From: Sycobia sp. Sy_11
Lineage: Eukaryota; Arthropoda; Insecta; Hymenoptera; Epichrysomallidae
NCBI GenBank assembly: GCA_018907035.1
Contig: JACCIC010000167.1
Location: forward strand, 868,001 to 932,000
Length of the DNA stretch: 64,000 bases
Direction of reading: 5' to 3'
Shown here: in pieces, positions 22,941-36,310 of the stretch
Layout: each line of letters opens with the position of its first letter
How positions within the stretch are numbered: the first letter of the stretch is position 1
Program-made: the position numbers and the translations under genes
The notes under the pieces: generated by a model
Told to the model about the DNA's origin: nothing
The model's database searches: none
What the model saw: the letters and a program-made list of their open reading frames with translations, nothing else

Positions 22941-23150
22941 TCAATGCTTATACCATATTTCATATGGTAGTCTACCATTGAGCCCTATAGCTGGACGTCT
23001 ATTTCTGATATAATTTGCTGTCATTAATGCCTCCCCCCAAAAATAAAGTGGCATACTTGACTGAATCAATAAACACCTTACTGCTTCTATTAAGGTTCTA
23101 TTTTTTCGCTCAGCAAGACCGTTCTGTTCAGGAGTATATTGCGCAGTCAA
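22941..23150 (-). pseudogene. Copia integrase fragment
   Basis: YTPEQNGLAERKNRTLIEAV is the diagnostic Copia integrase segment holding the catalytic Glu (NG.AER.NRT), followed by YFWGEALMTANYIRNR and YEIWYKH. The HHCC and first Asp regions are not preserved in this frame. Confidence 0.9.
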
Positions 23151-23184
23151 TTTCCTTGTAATACCAGTATTTTTTTCAAAAATT

Positions 23185-24085
23185 TCAAATCTTAGCTACT
23201 GACAACAAATTGGTTCTTAAGTCAGGTACATACAACGTATTTTCTAATATAATTTTTCTTTTATCGTTATTTACCTGAATATCTAATTGTACGTTTGCTT
23301 TTATATCCGTTGTATGACTACTTGCTAAATTAAAACTTTCATTTGATTCAATAAGTACTTCAAAATCTTTATTATTCTTACATAAATGTGCTGTACAATC
23401 ACTGTCTATAATCCATTTGTTTTCATTACCTTCTAATGATTGTTTACATTCCAAATTTCCTGTAAACGCAATGTATGCATCGCCTTCCGCAATATTTACG
23501 TCTTGTTTTTCTCGCTTCACGAATGGAAATTTCGTTCTGCGTTTTGCAGCATTGTTTCCTTTTGTTTGACATCTATAGCATTTGAAATTTATATTCGTCT
23601 TATTATATTCTTTCAAATCAGTTCATTTTCCTTGATTTTTGTATTTTCTTTTATATCAGAGTGTTTTTTATAGGCTGAAGCAGTCATAGCACTTGCTTGG
23701 TTATCTTTTTGTATCCTAGTATCATATTCCTCTAAAATTTTTATTTCGAAAGACTTGGGCTTTGGATTATTTATCTCTAGATTCCACTGCACATCGAAAA
23801 TTTTCAAAACTAGTAGGTAAACTATATAATAACATTATTGACAGCAAATCTTCGTTGATTTCGACATTCATATCTGATAACTTTTCTACAGTGTTAAAGA
23901 ATTTATTTATGTGATTTCTTATATCGTCTCCTTCACTCATACATTGCAATGGCAATTGCTTGAGCAAATTAGCTTTTCTTGCTGGTCCTTTAGCTGCATT
24001 AGTTCGCTAGGACTTATACACAAAATTATATCTGATACAGTTTTCCTGTCATTTTTAAGTCATTCGCTATCTGCTGTTGGTTGCT
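23185..24085 (-). pseudogene. Copia gag, zinc knuckle and protease
   Basis: The gag start (PTADSE, LKNDRKTVSDIILCISPSEL) is followed by MSEGDDIRNHINKFFNTVEKL at 23967-23767 and later gag in 23807-23613. A degenerate zinc knuckle CYRCQTKGN lies near 23560. The protease at about 23410 reads WIIDSDCTAHLC, where an active enzyme has DSGA or DSGC; the Gly is replaced by Asp. Separate frames indicate several indels; one tryptophan codon is a stop. Confidence 0.8.
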
Positions 24086-25010
24086 GAGGCCAAAGGAAAA
24101 ACCCCTTTACTCGTAAGAAAAGAGTTAAAAATTACCGACTCAGAAGAACGGGCGCTCCCGACTTCTGATAAAGTAATTCTTTTTCACATAGGAAATAATC
24201 CAGAAAAGCCGCCGGGAGACAAAATTAAAATCGACCTAATTTAATTCGGGGAAAAGGCGCTCCTTTTCGTCGAATTAAATTACCAGACGGCTATTAATCA
24301 CGAGGCGCACCTCGGATTAATGCCAGACCGACCGGCGACCGAAATCTGCAAGTCATCATAACGTTGATCGACTAATATTATAAATATAAGAAGTAAATGC
24401 TGTAAAAAAAATCAAAAGGAAAACGGAGTCTTACTAAGGAAAAAGAAATGCTTATTCCTGAGTAAAACACCGAACTCTTATATATCACTAGCTAAGGCGC
24501 ACCTTTGCGTAATATAAAAGAGAGAATAAAGATTTATTCCGATAATACGAAAGAAACTCCGTGTAAATAGACGGACCGCTTCTATAAACCGTTTAAGTAA
24601 ATAGAGTAAACAAAGCGAGCAATCACTGGGTTAAGGCCGTCTGAATTCGTAGAAATTTAGATAAGCCAATTAATAAGTAGACAGACAATAAAATTAAATG
24701 CCAGCGCTAATAATTAATTTATAAATCGTTATTTGTTGTGTTGCAGGGTGTCTACACCGAGATGCCAATAGAGTAGAAGTTATTTCTTATTTTTTTATTA
24801 TAAAATTTATTACTATTTTTTTTATTTATTTATTGTATAATTTATAGAAAAATATATTTTGTTATTTTTATTGAAACATAAAGAAAACGAGTTTCAAATC
24901 ATTCACCCGAAAACTTGTCCTGATACGTTCCTCCATCCGAATCACGTATCCTGAAAACCTCAGAAAATTTCAATAAAAATAAAGCGGAAGGAGAAGGAAC
25001 GTTACAAATG
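24086..25010 (+). mobile_element. hairpin-array repeat, diverged copy C
   Basis: Non-coding. Contains at least four perfect or near-perfect stem-loops with a shared tip GG-CGC(T/A)-CC but different stems: 24141-24167, 24239-24280 (10-bp outer plus 7-bp inner stem), 24293-24321 and 24475-24524. It ends in ggaacgttaca like copies A and B. A pyrimidine tract with gttgcag at about 24735-24746 parallels the 3' splice-site-like position in the other copies. Confidence 0.65.
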
Positions 25011-25173
25011 CCATCCAGTAAGTCATAGCAAATAAAAACTAAAACATTCAATTACCGTATGAACATAATTTTAAATAAACTAAAGATAAATTTATTTTTA
25101 ATAAAATCAGCTACAGCTGAAATAAATAAATTCCATTCTATAGAAAATTAAAAAGAGACGTCAAATCTATTAC
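25011..25173. other. spacer
   Basis: AT-rich, no feature. Confidence 0.5.
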
Positions 25174-26739
25174 GGCAGTATTCGATTTTAGACCCTCGAA
25201 AAAATGCTATTTTTGTGCAATTTTTCTGAGAATGCTATTGAAGATGTGCAGGTAGGATTTAAAATGCTTAATAAATACATCTTGAACTACACAAAAAAAA
25301 TTTTTTTTATTTATTTTATACATTTTTTATACATGTCAAGTATGGTCACAACCAATACCTCAAAAAGTAGCTAACGTTGTCGTGGTCGTTAAATCTTGCC
25401 GACGGATGGTCTGAAACAAAAAAATCAAATATTTGTATGTTCAGTATGACTTCAGAAACCGATCTAATTAGAATATTTTATGTACGTGCACAATTAACAA
25501 AATGGCAGCTAAAATACGAAAGAAAAAAAAATTACTTTTTTCCGTCTGTTTTTGCAATAAAAATATAGTTAGAATTAAAATTTTAAGTTGATTGGTTGAA
25601 TTGAAATTTCATAAGGATCGATTGTATAGTTTTTAGTTTTCACGACCGCGGTACTTGAAAACACTGTTTTGATCAAAACGCGATTAAAGTTTTTGTAAGT
25701 GAAAAATCGTAGAAAAAATTATCGTACGCTTAATCAGCGATGCCTGGGCCATACTATCTGCCTTCAATTTGTTGCAGGTGAGTATTTTCATCTAAGTTAG
25801 CCTGCTTATTTTCAATTCTGCTCTCCTTAGAAGCCTCAGTCGAGCGGCGGTGCTCTCAAACGAGGCGCTGTTGTATTGCGGTTTGGCTGATTTTCAGGCC
25901 CATGATTTCCATTATTTTCAAAAGTGGGCTGAATCCTTCATTAAAAATGCATGCAGCAATGAGGCATGCAATTTTAAGGATTTTTTTCTATTATAGACAT
26001 GCCGATCATCGGACACCAATTGATGTACCTGTCTCCACAGCCACAAGTACCGCACACTTTGAAACCAAGGCCTCGCAACCCATATTTTGCAAATTTCATT
26101 TGTATATGGTAAACAGAACACACTGCCCACTGTGAGAGCATTGAAAATACAATAAAAAAATGAATAAAAGAATAACCACCAGTATTATCAACTTTCACAT
26201 CAAAACTCTGATCGTTAGACTTTTTCAGTTTTGCTGCCGACGTACTCGTATTACTAGTACTTCCTTCGTCAGTGAATCTGTTTCCGTGAAAAGAACGTTT
26301 TCTACTTCTAGATGGACGACTAGAAGTTTTCTGTGCATGATACACTTTCTTCGTATCCATTACGAATAGATAGATGCTTCACTTTTGAACTTTGAATCAC
26401 GACTGATTCTCCACTACTGAAATACAGAAGCAAAATTATAAAGAGAAGGTAATATTGAGAAGCAAAGGTATATATTTTGATGAGAATATATATAGGTGTA
26501 ATGATTTACAATAGGGGAACAGCTGCTGCAGCGAACAAGGCCAGGTAGATGTCTTATCCGGCGCGCGCGATGGGCGGGTCAGATGGCGCGCTCAGGTAAG
26601 CGCGTTCGAAAGGTGAAAAAGTATAGCTAGACTACCTGAATCATTCTAAAATTTTGAACTAACATTCTTGAATATATTTACTTTCGAAAAATGGAGAAAA
26701 AAAACATTGTTTTTCAAAGTTGTAAAGTAGAATACTGCC
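25174..26739 (-). mobile_element. Mutator-like deletion derivative, left copy
   Basis: Ends carry GGCAGTATTC and its reverse complement; the right end is followed by TTAA (26740-26743) and the left end preceded by TTAC. It encodes, on the minus strand, a remnant of the insect Mutator-like transposase family in which the N-terminal CxxC region joins directly to the C-terminus. It forms an inverted pair with 27408-29013. Confidence 0.75.
25974..26360 (-). pseudogene. Mutator-like transposase N-terminus, internally deleted
   Basis: 128-aa frame beginning MDTKKVYHAQKTSSRPSRSR, a basic Ser-rich leader followed by the conserved block SQWAVCSVYHIQMKFAKYGL, GLGFKVCGTCGCGDRYIN and CPMIG. This resembles the zinc-binding N-terminal block of the insect Mutator-like transposase domain family; one Cys of the first CxxC is Tyr. 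Right after CPMIG the sequence jumps to the C-terminal coding region in another frame (KKS.KLHASLLHAF, MKDSAHF, ending near the GIAD terminus at about 25740). The catalytic middle is absent, so the product would be inactive. Confidence 0.7.
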
Positions 26740-26743
26740 TTAA

Positions 26744-27403
26744 ACTGTCACTTGTACACCTTAGTCAATCAATATAAATTGTCAAACCTGTAATAATAAA
26801 AACATTAGTTTTCTATTTGTAATCCTCCATTAAGTTCAATTGATCAGTAAGTCACGTTTAGCTTTGTCATTTAATAAAAGAATATTGCATTTCAAATGAA
26901 CAACGATAAATTCTTTGTCGTTGTTATGATCAAATTTAAATATATTATAATTTAATCATACAATTTCAATATATTATAATTTGAACAAACTTACTTCATA
27001 AATTCATCATTTCAAAAAAAAATTGCGAAATTTTCATTACTTTTAAAAAATTTCAATTTTTCCGAATTTTAAAAATTTAACAGTTAATTCATTTTATATA
27101 ACAAAAATTCAGATAATTATTTCCACTAACACAAAAGAATAAAATTGAATTAAAAGAAGAAAAATAAAAAGTCTTTAATTCACTATGATCAAATCTAATT
27201 TCCATTATCGACAGTTCGCCATCATCATCTTTCACAAAAGGATGGTTTCTGATTAAACTCTTTGTTTGGGCGCTATTTTGTCACGTAGTAATTTCATACG
27301 CACGTTACGAACAAAGAATTTCAAAATTTATTATTATAAACTAATTCAATCTGGTTGATTTCATTAAGATTTTCGTCCATTACTCCACCAATTTTTATTT
27401 GTA
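26744..27403. other. AT-rich spacer between Mutator-like copies
   Basis: 660 bp with no gene seen. It separates two inward-facing 5' ends that both carry the GGCAG terminus. Confidence 0.6.
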
Positions 27404-27407
27404 TTAA

Positions 27408-29013
27408 GGCAGTTTTCTACTTTACAATTTTTACATTTTTTACATTTTTCGAAAATAAATATATTCGAGAATGTTAGCTCAAAATTTTAGAAAGATTCAG
27501 GTAGTCTAACTATACTTTTTCACCTTTCGAACGCACTTACCTGAGTGCGCTATTCCGACCCGCCCACCGCGCTCGCCGGATAAGCCATCTATCTGACCTT
27601 GTTCGCTGCAACAGCTGTTCCCCTATTGTAAATCATTACACCTATATATATTCTCATCAACATATATACCCTCCCCTTTATAATTTTGCTTCTGTATTTC
27701 GAAGAAAGTTGTGAAGAAACCAAAAGTCGTAATTAAAAAAGTAAAGACTCCTGATCTAAGTATCAAATTAATGAAGGAGTTATCTAAAAACTACAGTCTT
27801 GCAATTGAAAGGAATTCAAAAATTCAGTGGAAGGCATGCGAAACGAGATTTGGGCGGCTATTACTACAAAATCTCAACCGACTCCAAAAAAAAGTATACA
27901 TATTGTTCAGACAGCTCGTGCAAGTATAAGAAGGCTGAAGCAAATAACGCTTTAAAAAATTATAAACATCGTCCAGCTCTTGCTAGTGAAGTACAAGAGG
28001 TGGTGAAACTGATCTACGAAGATCTAACAAAAACGGAATTACTGGAGAGATGTTTGGGCAGAAACACTCAAAATAACAATGAGTGTTTCAATTCAACAGT
28101 TTGGGCTATGGCACCGAAGCATGTCTATAATGGAAAAAAATCGTTAAAATTTCATGTTTCACTATTGCCTGCATTTTTAATGAAGGATTCAGCCCACTTT
28201 TGAAAATAATGGAAATTATGGGCCTGAAAATCGGCCAAACCGCCATGCAGTTCGCCAATATGCGCGACCAACAGCACATCATTCAAGAGAACCGCCGCTC
28301 GACTGAGGCTTCTAAGGAGAACAGAACTCAAAAAAGCAAGCTAAATTAGATGAAAATACTCGCCTGGAACAAGTTAAAAGCATATTGTATGACCCAGGCA
28401 TCGCTGATTGTAGCGTAACATAATTTTTTCTACGATTTTTCACTTACAATAACTTTAAACGCGTTTTTCTCAAAACAGCGTTTTCAAGTACCGTGGTCGT
28501 GACAACTAAAAAACTATTGAGCCTATCCTTATGAAATTTTGAACACATGTTCTATATGTTTGTATCAACCGTCCTAGCTACAATCAACTTAAAATTTTAA
28601 TTCTAACTATATATTTATTGCAAAAAAAGCACGGAAAAAAGCAATTTTTTTCTTTCGTATTTTAGCCGCCATTTTGTTGATTTTGCATAAAATGTTGATG
28701 TACATAAAATATTCTAGTTAGATCAGTATCTGGAGTCATACTGAAGATACAACTTTTTGATTTTTTTGTTTCAGACCATCCGTCGGCAAAATTTTACGAC
28801 CACGACAGCGTTACCTACTTTTTGACGTATTGGCTTTGATCATACTTTACACATATAAAAAATGTATAAAATAAATAAAAAAAAATTTCTTTATGTACTT
28901 TAAGAGTGTATTTATTAAGCATTTCAAATCCTACATCAATATCTTCAATAGTATTCTCAGAAAATTTTCACAAATATAGCGTTTTTTTCGAGGGTCTAAA
29001 GTAGAATACTGCC
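27408..29013 (+). mobile_element. Mutator-like deletion derivative, right copy
   Basis: Begins GGCAGTTTTCTACTTTAC and ends GTAGAATACTGCC; TTAA flanks both sides (27404-27407 and 29014-29017). The 5' region mirrors 26500-26739 and the 3' region mirrors 25174-25990. Its internal deletion differs from that of the left copy: here the N-terminal coding part is missing and the C-terminal part is kept. Confidence 0.78.
27711..28420 (+). pseudogene. Mutator-like transposase C-terminal half
   Basis: The frame starts KKPKVVIKKVKTPDLS, KLMKELSKNYSLAIERNS and, after a frameshift near 27820, continues GGYYYKISTDSKKKYTYCSD, KKAEANNALKNYKHRPALAS, LIYEDLTKTELLERCLG, NTQNNNECFNSTVWAMAPK. The NTQN-NE-FNS-W motif and the cysteines match the C-terminal half of the Mutator-like family. 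Further C-terminal pieces with stops follow to about 28420. The N-terminal zinc block is deleted. Confidence 0.72.
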
Positions 29014-29084
29014 TTAAAAGCGGGTTCCGTGAAGCAGGCCGCTCGGGAACATGACCAAATCTCAAAGCACTTTCTTATTTTTTT
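29014..29084. other. spacer
   Basis: No feature. Confidence 0.5.
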
Positions 29085-29700
29085 CTTCTCTTTTTTCTTT
29101 TTTGATGCTCGACGTTTCGAACCACAAAGGTTCATCCTCAGCAACTAAAGTAAAATGAAAAACCTAGCATGGTACTTTGTTTTTTTTATTAACAGAACCT
29201 CTCACTTTACAGACTTGAAAATAAATTTTATATTAAGAAATAATGACAAGTGTTGTTTAATTTACTTGACTCTAACATTAAATTTATATTATTGCGATTC
29301 TTCAAAATATGAATATTTTCAAGAGTTTCGCTTTTATATTTATCTTTGATACCCTGTTCCAAAATATCCATATTTTCAAAATCGCAAGAATGTAACAAGT
29401 CCAAATCATTTTCTTTTAGCCCGGATGTACCATTCATGCTTCGTAAGCTATATATATTTTAATTGTGCGACAATTTAATTGCTCTGTCGATGACTCCTAT
29501 TATAGTACCTATCTTGTTTCCGAATAGATGGTATCAGTTAAAATTTAATAACCGAACTAACTGTGTAGATTTTCTAAAGCAATTTAATTTTAATTTGTTA
29601 TTGTAATATATTTTAATATATTTACTCTAATATATTTTATAAAAATCTTGGAATATTGTATGTTGGAATGAAAGTACTTCTAATTCTTTCCGACAATCCT
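29085..29700 (-). mobile_element. Penelope-like element copy 4, 3' part only
   Basis: Minus-strand PLE 3' end: C-terminal coding traces (LHSCDFENMDILEQGIKD, LENIHILKNRNNINLMLESS), then the 3' region with a hammerhead-like core. It faces copy 5 in inverted orientation. Confidence 0.75.
29105..29141 (-). ncRNA. hammerhead-like core (PLE copy 4)
   Basis: Minus strand: CTGAGGA, a GAACC/GGTTC stem with TTTGT loop, GAAAC, short stem III, ATC. One extra T lies between CTGAGGA and stem II, as in the other PLE copies. Confidence 0.4.
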
Positions 29701-29789
29701 TTTACATAAGGTAAATCTATGATTTTATTATTATTTATATTATTTATTATTGTTATTTTATTATTCCTACATACAATATTACAAGATTT

Positions 29790-30985
29790 TTATCAAATAT
29801 ATATCAGTTAAGAGCGTTGGGAAACCAACTCTTATATTAAAGATAGTTAGAGTTTTTATAAAACAGTAAAAGATATTAATATTCCGAATAATTATAAGAT
29901 GTTTTCATTGGATGTAGTATATTTGTACGTAAATTAGTACATGCATGAAATTAACAAAAGATGAATTATTAAGTTTAATGATTAGTGTTTAATAACACAA
30001 TTTTTTCTTTTCAAAATAATTTTTATCAACAAAAATATGAATTTCCTGTATCACGGGTCATTGCTAATTTGGTAATGGAAAATGAGAAAATATTTCATTA
30101 AATAAGTTAAATTATTACATTTTAACTGATACCATTTATTCGGAAACAAGGTGGATACTATAAAGGAGTCATTGATAAAGCAAACAATGATTTTAGAAAA
30201 GATAATTTCAAATTAGTTTCAGAGATATTCATTAATAATGATTATCTATTAGACCTTATAGACAAAATGATTGGTAGAAAGTAGATTAGATTGATAATAA
30301 TGTTAGAGAACAGAACATGGAAACCAGGATGAATAATAATAAAGTCATAATATTACCATATATAAAAGGATTGTCGGAAAAAATTAGAATTACTCTCAAA
30401 AAACATAATATTCAATCTTACTATAGAAATAATAATAATATAAGAAAACGATTTAATAATTCTAAAGATAATGTTTGAAAATAGTGGCAGAAAATATAGT
30501 GGCAAATAGTACATTGGATAAACGAGAAGGTACCTAATGCAAAGAATATATGAGCACTAATATATCGTACGACGCATGAACGGTACATCCTGGTTAAAAG
30601 AATATAGTTTAAACTTGTTGCATTCCTTCGCTTTTGAAAATCTACATATTTTGGAACAAGGTATAAAAATAGATATAAAAAAGAAATTCTTGAAAGCATT
30701 CATGTTGTGAAGAATCGCAATAATGTAAATTTAATGTTAGATTCAAGTAATTTAGACAACATTTATTATTCTTTACTAATATAAAATTTATTTTTAAGTC
30801 AGAAAGATGGAGGGTCCTGTTAATATTATACCAATAAATTTAGAGTGGGAATAGGGTATATAAAGTAGCATGCTAGGTTTTTCATTTTACTTTAGTTACT
30901 AAGGATGAACCGTTACGGTTCGAAACGTCGAGCGTCAAAAGAGAAAATAAAGTGGTGGGGGCAGTCAGATTGTCGTTTGCTAACA
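29790..30985 (+). mobile_element. Penelope-like element copy 5, degenerate
   Basis: Plus-strand PLE: traces of RT motif A (FSLDVVYL near 29907), the region before YVDD, then the linker (LPYIKGLSEKIRITLKKHNI near 30353-30412), a GIY-YIG remnant, and the C-terminal LESIHVVKNRNNVNLMLDSS near 30688-30750. Many frameshifts and stops. The 3' region carries gtggggGCAGTCAGAttg, the PLE terminal motif. With copy 4 it forms an inverted pair. Confidence 0.75.
30899..30936 (+). ncRNA. hammerhead-like core (PLE copy 5)
   Basis: CTAAGGA (G to A in the core), GAACC/GGTTC stem, GAAAC, ACG/CGT stem III, GTC. The core mutation should abolish activity if the family is catalytic. Confidence 0.4.
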
Positions 30986-30994
30986 TAGTATATA

Positions 30995-31135
30995 GTTTAT
31001 ATTTTTATTTTTATTTTATATTATTTTATTTTATATTTTTATTTTTATTTTATATTATTTTATTTTATATTTTTATTTTTATTTTATATTATTTTATTTT
31101 ATATTTTTATTTTTATTTTATATTATTTTATTATT
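30995..31135. repeat. AT-rich minisatellite, ~34-bp unit
   Basis: About four copies of a tttttatttttattttatattattt-type unit directly after the PLE 3' end. Confidence 0.85.
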
Positions 31136-31139
31136 ATCT

Positions 31140-31645
31140 CGTGAGTCAAACCGAAAAGTTTTTACTTCTTCGAAAAGTCGAAAATCATAACAATGCTTCA
31201 TCGCTTTGTCCGATTCCAAGGGCATTTATCGCAAGGATTTCCTTCTATCTGGCAAAACGATTATTGCTGTGTATTATCACGGTGTTATCAAGAATTTGCT
31301 TGCCTGTTTCGTCGTGTTCGGCTTGCATATCGTGAAAATAGAAGGTGGTGTTTGTTGCATGATAATCCGCAAGTCACTCACCATCGTAAGCTTTTATATG
31401 GGACCTTGTGACTTCTACTTATTCAGTAAATTGCATTTGATGATGAAAGGAAAGCGATACAGGAACTTCGAAGACATCCGCAAGGCAACGACCGCCATTT
31501 TGAAAATGAATCCGGTCAAGGACATGAAAGCCATTGGACATACTCCTGCAACACGCTAAAATTTATATGAGGACTATTTGGAAGGAGATTAGTTTCAAAC
31601 AAATAAATGCATTTCGCAACAATTATTTATTGTTATCTTTTCTTT
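31140..31645 (+). pseudogene. mariner-type transposase C-terminal fragment
   Basis: The plus frame ends with PCDFYLFSKLHLMMKGKRYR, FEDIRKATTAILKMNPVKD and a degenerate tail, matching the region from the third catalytic Asp (DFYLF) to the C-terminus of mariner-like transposases. Upstream catalytic motifs are shifted or lost (VKIEGGVCCMIIRK in place of the DNAR region). TIRs not identified. Confidence 0.6.
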
Positions 31646-31841
31646 AATACCTATCACTTTTTGAAACAGACCTTGTAAATCCGCACGTGCGCCGCATGTG
31701 CCTGAGTCTCATTATCCACTCACGCGTTGATGGCGAATTTCTTTCGATTCGTGGCTGTTCCCCTGCACCGCGTCGCGTCGTGGCACGCCTTGCTGCGCAA
31801 AGTCTTCGCGGCTCCCGTACAGTGTCAAGGCAACGTTACGT

Positions 31842-31873
<32 letters not shown>

Positions 31874-32020
31874 CGTCTTTCTTCTCTCTCTACTTTAATG
31901 TTTCACGGCATGGAGAATCGTACTCGCTAACATTTCAACTATGGTATATTTTCTCGTATAAATTGTATTACTCGATACAATTTATACTGTTTGCGTATGC
32001 GCCAACGAATTTGCTCGTCG

Positions 32021-32069
<49 letters not shown>

Positions 32070-32190
32070 CCTAATAATAGAGACAGCAGTACTTTCACAA
32101 TAACTTTCGAGGATGGTGTGTTTAATAATCTGTAGAAGGACAGGAAAATCAAAATAAGCATCTGATAGGATTCCTATAATGGTATTACTG
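31646..32190. other. unassigned; GA and TA microsatellites
   Basis: (GA)n at about 31841-31869 and (TA)n at 32024-32067. 31680-31830 is GC-richer, without homology I recognise. Confidence 0.5.
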
Positions 32191-32192
32191 TC

Positions 32193-33420
32193 ATATTAGG
32201 TGTGCAAATAAGTTTCTGCCATCTTGAAAATATGGCGCTACCGATAAGATAACATCGAAATTGTCAGCTGTAAAAGGTCGTATAGTATATGTTGACATCT
32301 GGAAACAGTATAACCTTTCAATACCACTGATTTTTTGCTAGCATCACTTCGTTTTCATCGTGTTAAAATGTCAAATTTTGAGCCAAGTAAACGTCATTTC
32401 TGGGAATTGTTAATTTGCTTATTTCATTTAAAGCAATCTGCAGCTGAAGCACATTGGCTACTCATAGAAGCATATGGTGATGTTAATTTGAGTGAGAGAA
32501 GTTGTCAGGAGTGGTTCCAAAAATTTAAAAGTGTTGATTTTGACGAGGAGGACAAAACACGCAGTTGAAGGCCCAAAGTGTATGGTGACACAGAATTGGA
32601 AGTTTTACTGGAGGAAGATCCGTGCCCAACACAAGAGGAACTTGCAAAAGAGTTAGCAGTGATTTAGTAAGCTATTTCACAATGTCTCAAAATCCTGGGT
32701 ATGGTGCAAAAGCAAGGAAATTCGGTTCCTTACAAACTGAAGCTAAGAGACATCAAGAGTCGCTTATTCGCTTACGAACAATTGCACAAAAGGGAAAATT
32801 GCAAATGATTTCTACATCGAATCGTGACGGGAGAGGAAAAATGGATTCACTACGATAACCCAAAGCGTAGGAAGTCATGGGGTAAGCCCGTGCATGCCTT
32901 TACTTTGATGGCTAAGCAAGCATTCATGGGAAGAAGCTAATGTTGAGAATTTCGTGGGATCAGGTTGGAGTAATATATTACGAACTTTCCAACACAATCA
33001 AACCGTCACCGAGGAACGTTACCAATAATAGCTGATGCATTTGTGCCGAACATTAAAGATTAAACGTCCAAAATATGCTGAAAGGCTCGATAAACTCATT
33101 TTACAGCATGACAACGCTCGGCCACATGTTATAAAAATCGTAAAGGAAACGTTACAAACACTGAATTGGGACGTCCTACCGTGTCCGCCGTATTCACCAG
33201 ACATTGCTCCTTCAGACTAACACATATTCTGGTCGATTACTCATAGTCTGGTTGAGCAGCACTTCACTTCTTACGAGGAATTGAAGAAATAGATCGTTTC
33301 GTGGATCGCCTCAAAAAAGGAGGAATTTTTTAGACGGGGTATCCACTTGCTGCCCGAAAAATGATCACAAGTATTAGAAAGTGATGGGCAATATTTGGAA
33401 TGACATTATTTGTAGACCCA
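32193..33420 (+). pseudogene. mariner copy with dead transposase
   Basis: Begins with a TIR-like attaggtgtgcaaataagttt. The transposase starts at 32368 (MSNFEPSKRHFWELL), with HTH1 to about 32565 where a TGA follows EDKTRS. The remainder is split: VYGDTELEVLLEEDPCPTQE, then TGEEKWIHYDNPKRRKSW (first catalytic Asp replaced by Glu), HDNARPH near 33110, PYSPDIAPSD followed by a stop, and WIASKKEEFFRRGIHLLPEK. Related to but distinct from the intact mariners at 6370 and 42581. The right TIR is not recognisable. Confidence 0.82.
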
Positions 33421-35690
<2,270 letters not shown>

Positions 35691-35699
35691 ACTAGTGGT

Positions 35700-35914
35700 G
35701 ACGATTAAACACTCGTATCCTCTCCTTTCGTCGCATCTCGTGGTGCAGACGACTATGGTCATAATTTACCCAGTGGTGCGATAAGGGGACGGAAGATAGC
35801 GCCGAGTACAAGGCGTGACGGCGCGCATGAGCGCCTTAATCTTTGTCTTATCATTGGATGGCGCATGCCTCAACTTCATTCGTTCAGACGAGTCAACGTG
35901 GGTACCTTGTAACA
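35700..35914 (-). repeat. LTR-like block starting TGTTACAAGG
   Basis: On the minus strand it starts TGTTACAAGGTACC just downstream of a Gypsy integrase tail, so it is a candidate 3' LTR. The interior (agtcgtctg, cgtccccttatc, gcgccatcca) is similar to the block at 46076-46258. A perfect 11-bp palindrome spans 35904-35927 at its start. The 3' boundary is not certain. Confidence 0.5.
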
Positions 35915-36064
35915 CCTGTTACAAGGTGCCTTAACCTCAGAGCATCTTCATTGGCGTACTCTCCTGCGTTCTTACTTGGTTTTCTACTCTCTTTTATTCC
36001 TCTTCTCGTAGGTGCTGGTTGGCGGCTTGCATAGACTCTACGCGTAAGCCGCCTATCTCATACC

Positions 36065-36310
36065 TTACTGAGTGGCGTATCGCGACGTCAGCGAACTCCT
36101 AGTCATCAAGGACATGGGTGACGAGCCTGGGACAAACAACGCGAGGGTGGGGACATACTGCTTTAATTCCGACGCGTGCACCCTCAGGATGCGGCTCGAG
36201 CCCGCTTCAAGTACGTAACCGTTCGGACTAATAGAACGGGTATTCAAAAGGGTTACCGCATCTGCGTAAACTTCGAGATAATTATGGTCCCTCCCACCAT
36301 ACGCTCAACA
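36065..36310 (-). pseudogene. Gypsy-type integrase C-terminal tail
   Basis: WWEGP in one frame, then ISPNGYVLEAGSSRILRVHA and SELKQYV in another, match the (W.GPY)...(VL...G..R.RVHVSELKPY) C-terminal domain of Gypsy integrases. The rest of pol is absent. Confidence 0.6.

Larger units (their letters stand above)
20470..24085 (-). mobile_element. degenerate Ty1/Copia retrotransposon lacking a 5' LTR
   Basis: Minus-strand order gag, protease, integrase, RT, RNase H, 3' LTR, as in Copia (integrase before RT). The polypurine tract GAGGGGAAG (minus strand, about 20739-20750) immediately precedes the 3' LTR. The 5' end stops near 24085 within gag, where a hairpin-type repeat begins; no LTR was found there. 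Confidence 0.9.

Noticed and set aside
30952..31335. 127-codon plus-strand frame with hydrophobic repeats resembling membrane segments
   Set aside because: It translates the TTTTA-type minisatellite after a PLE 3' end; the Phe/Leu/Tyr runs are compositional.
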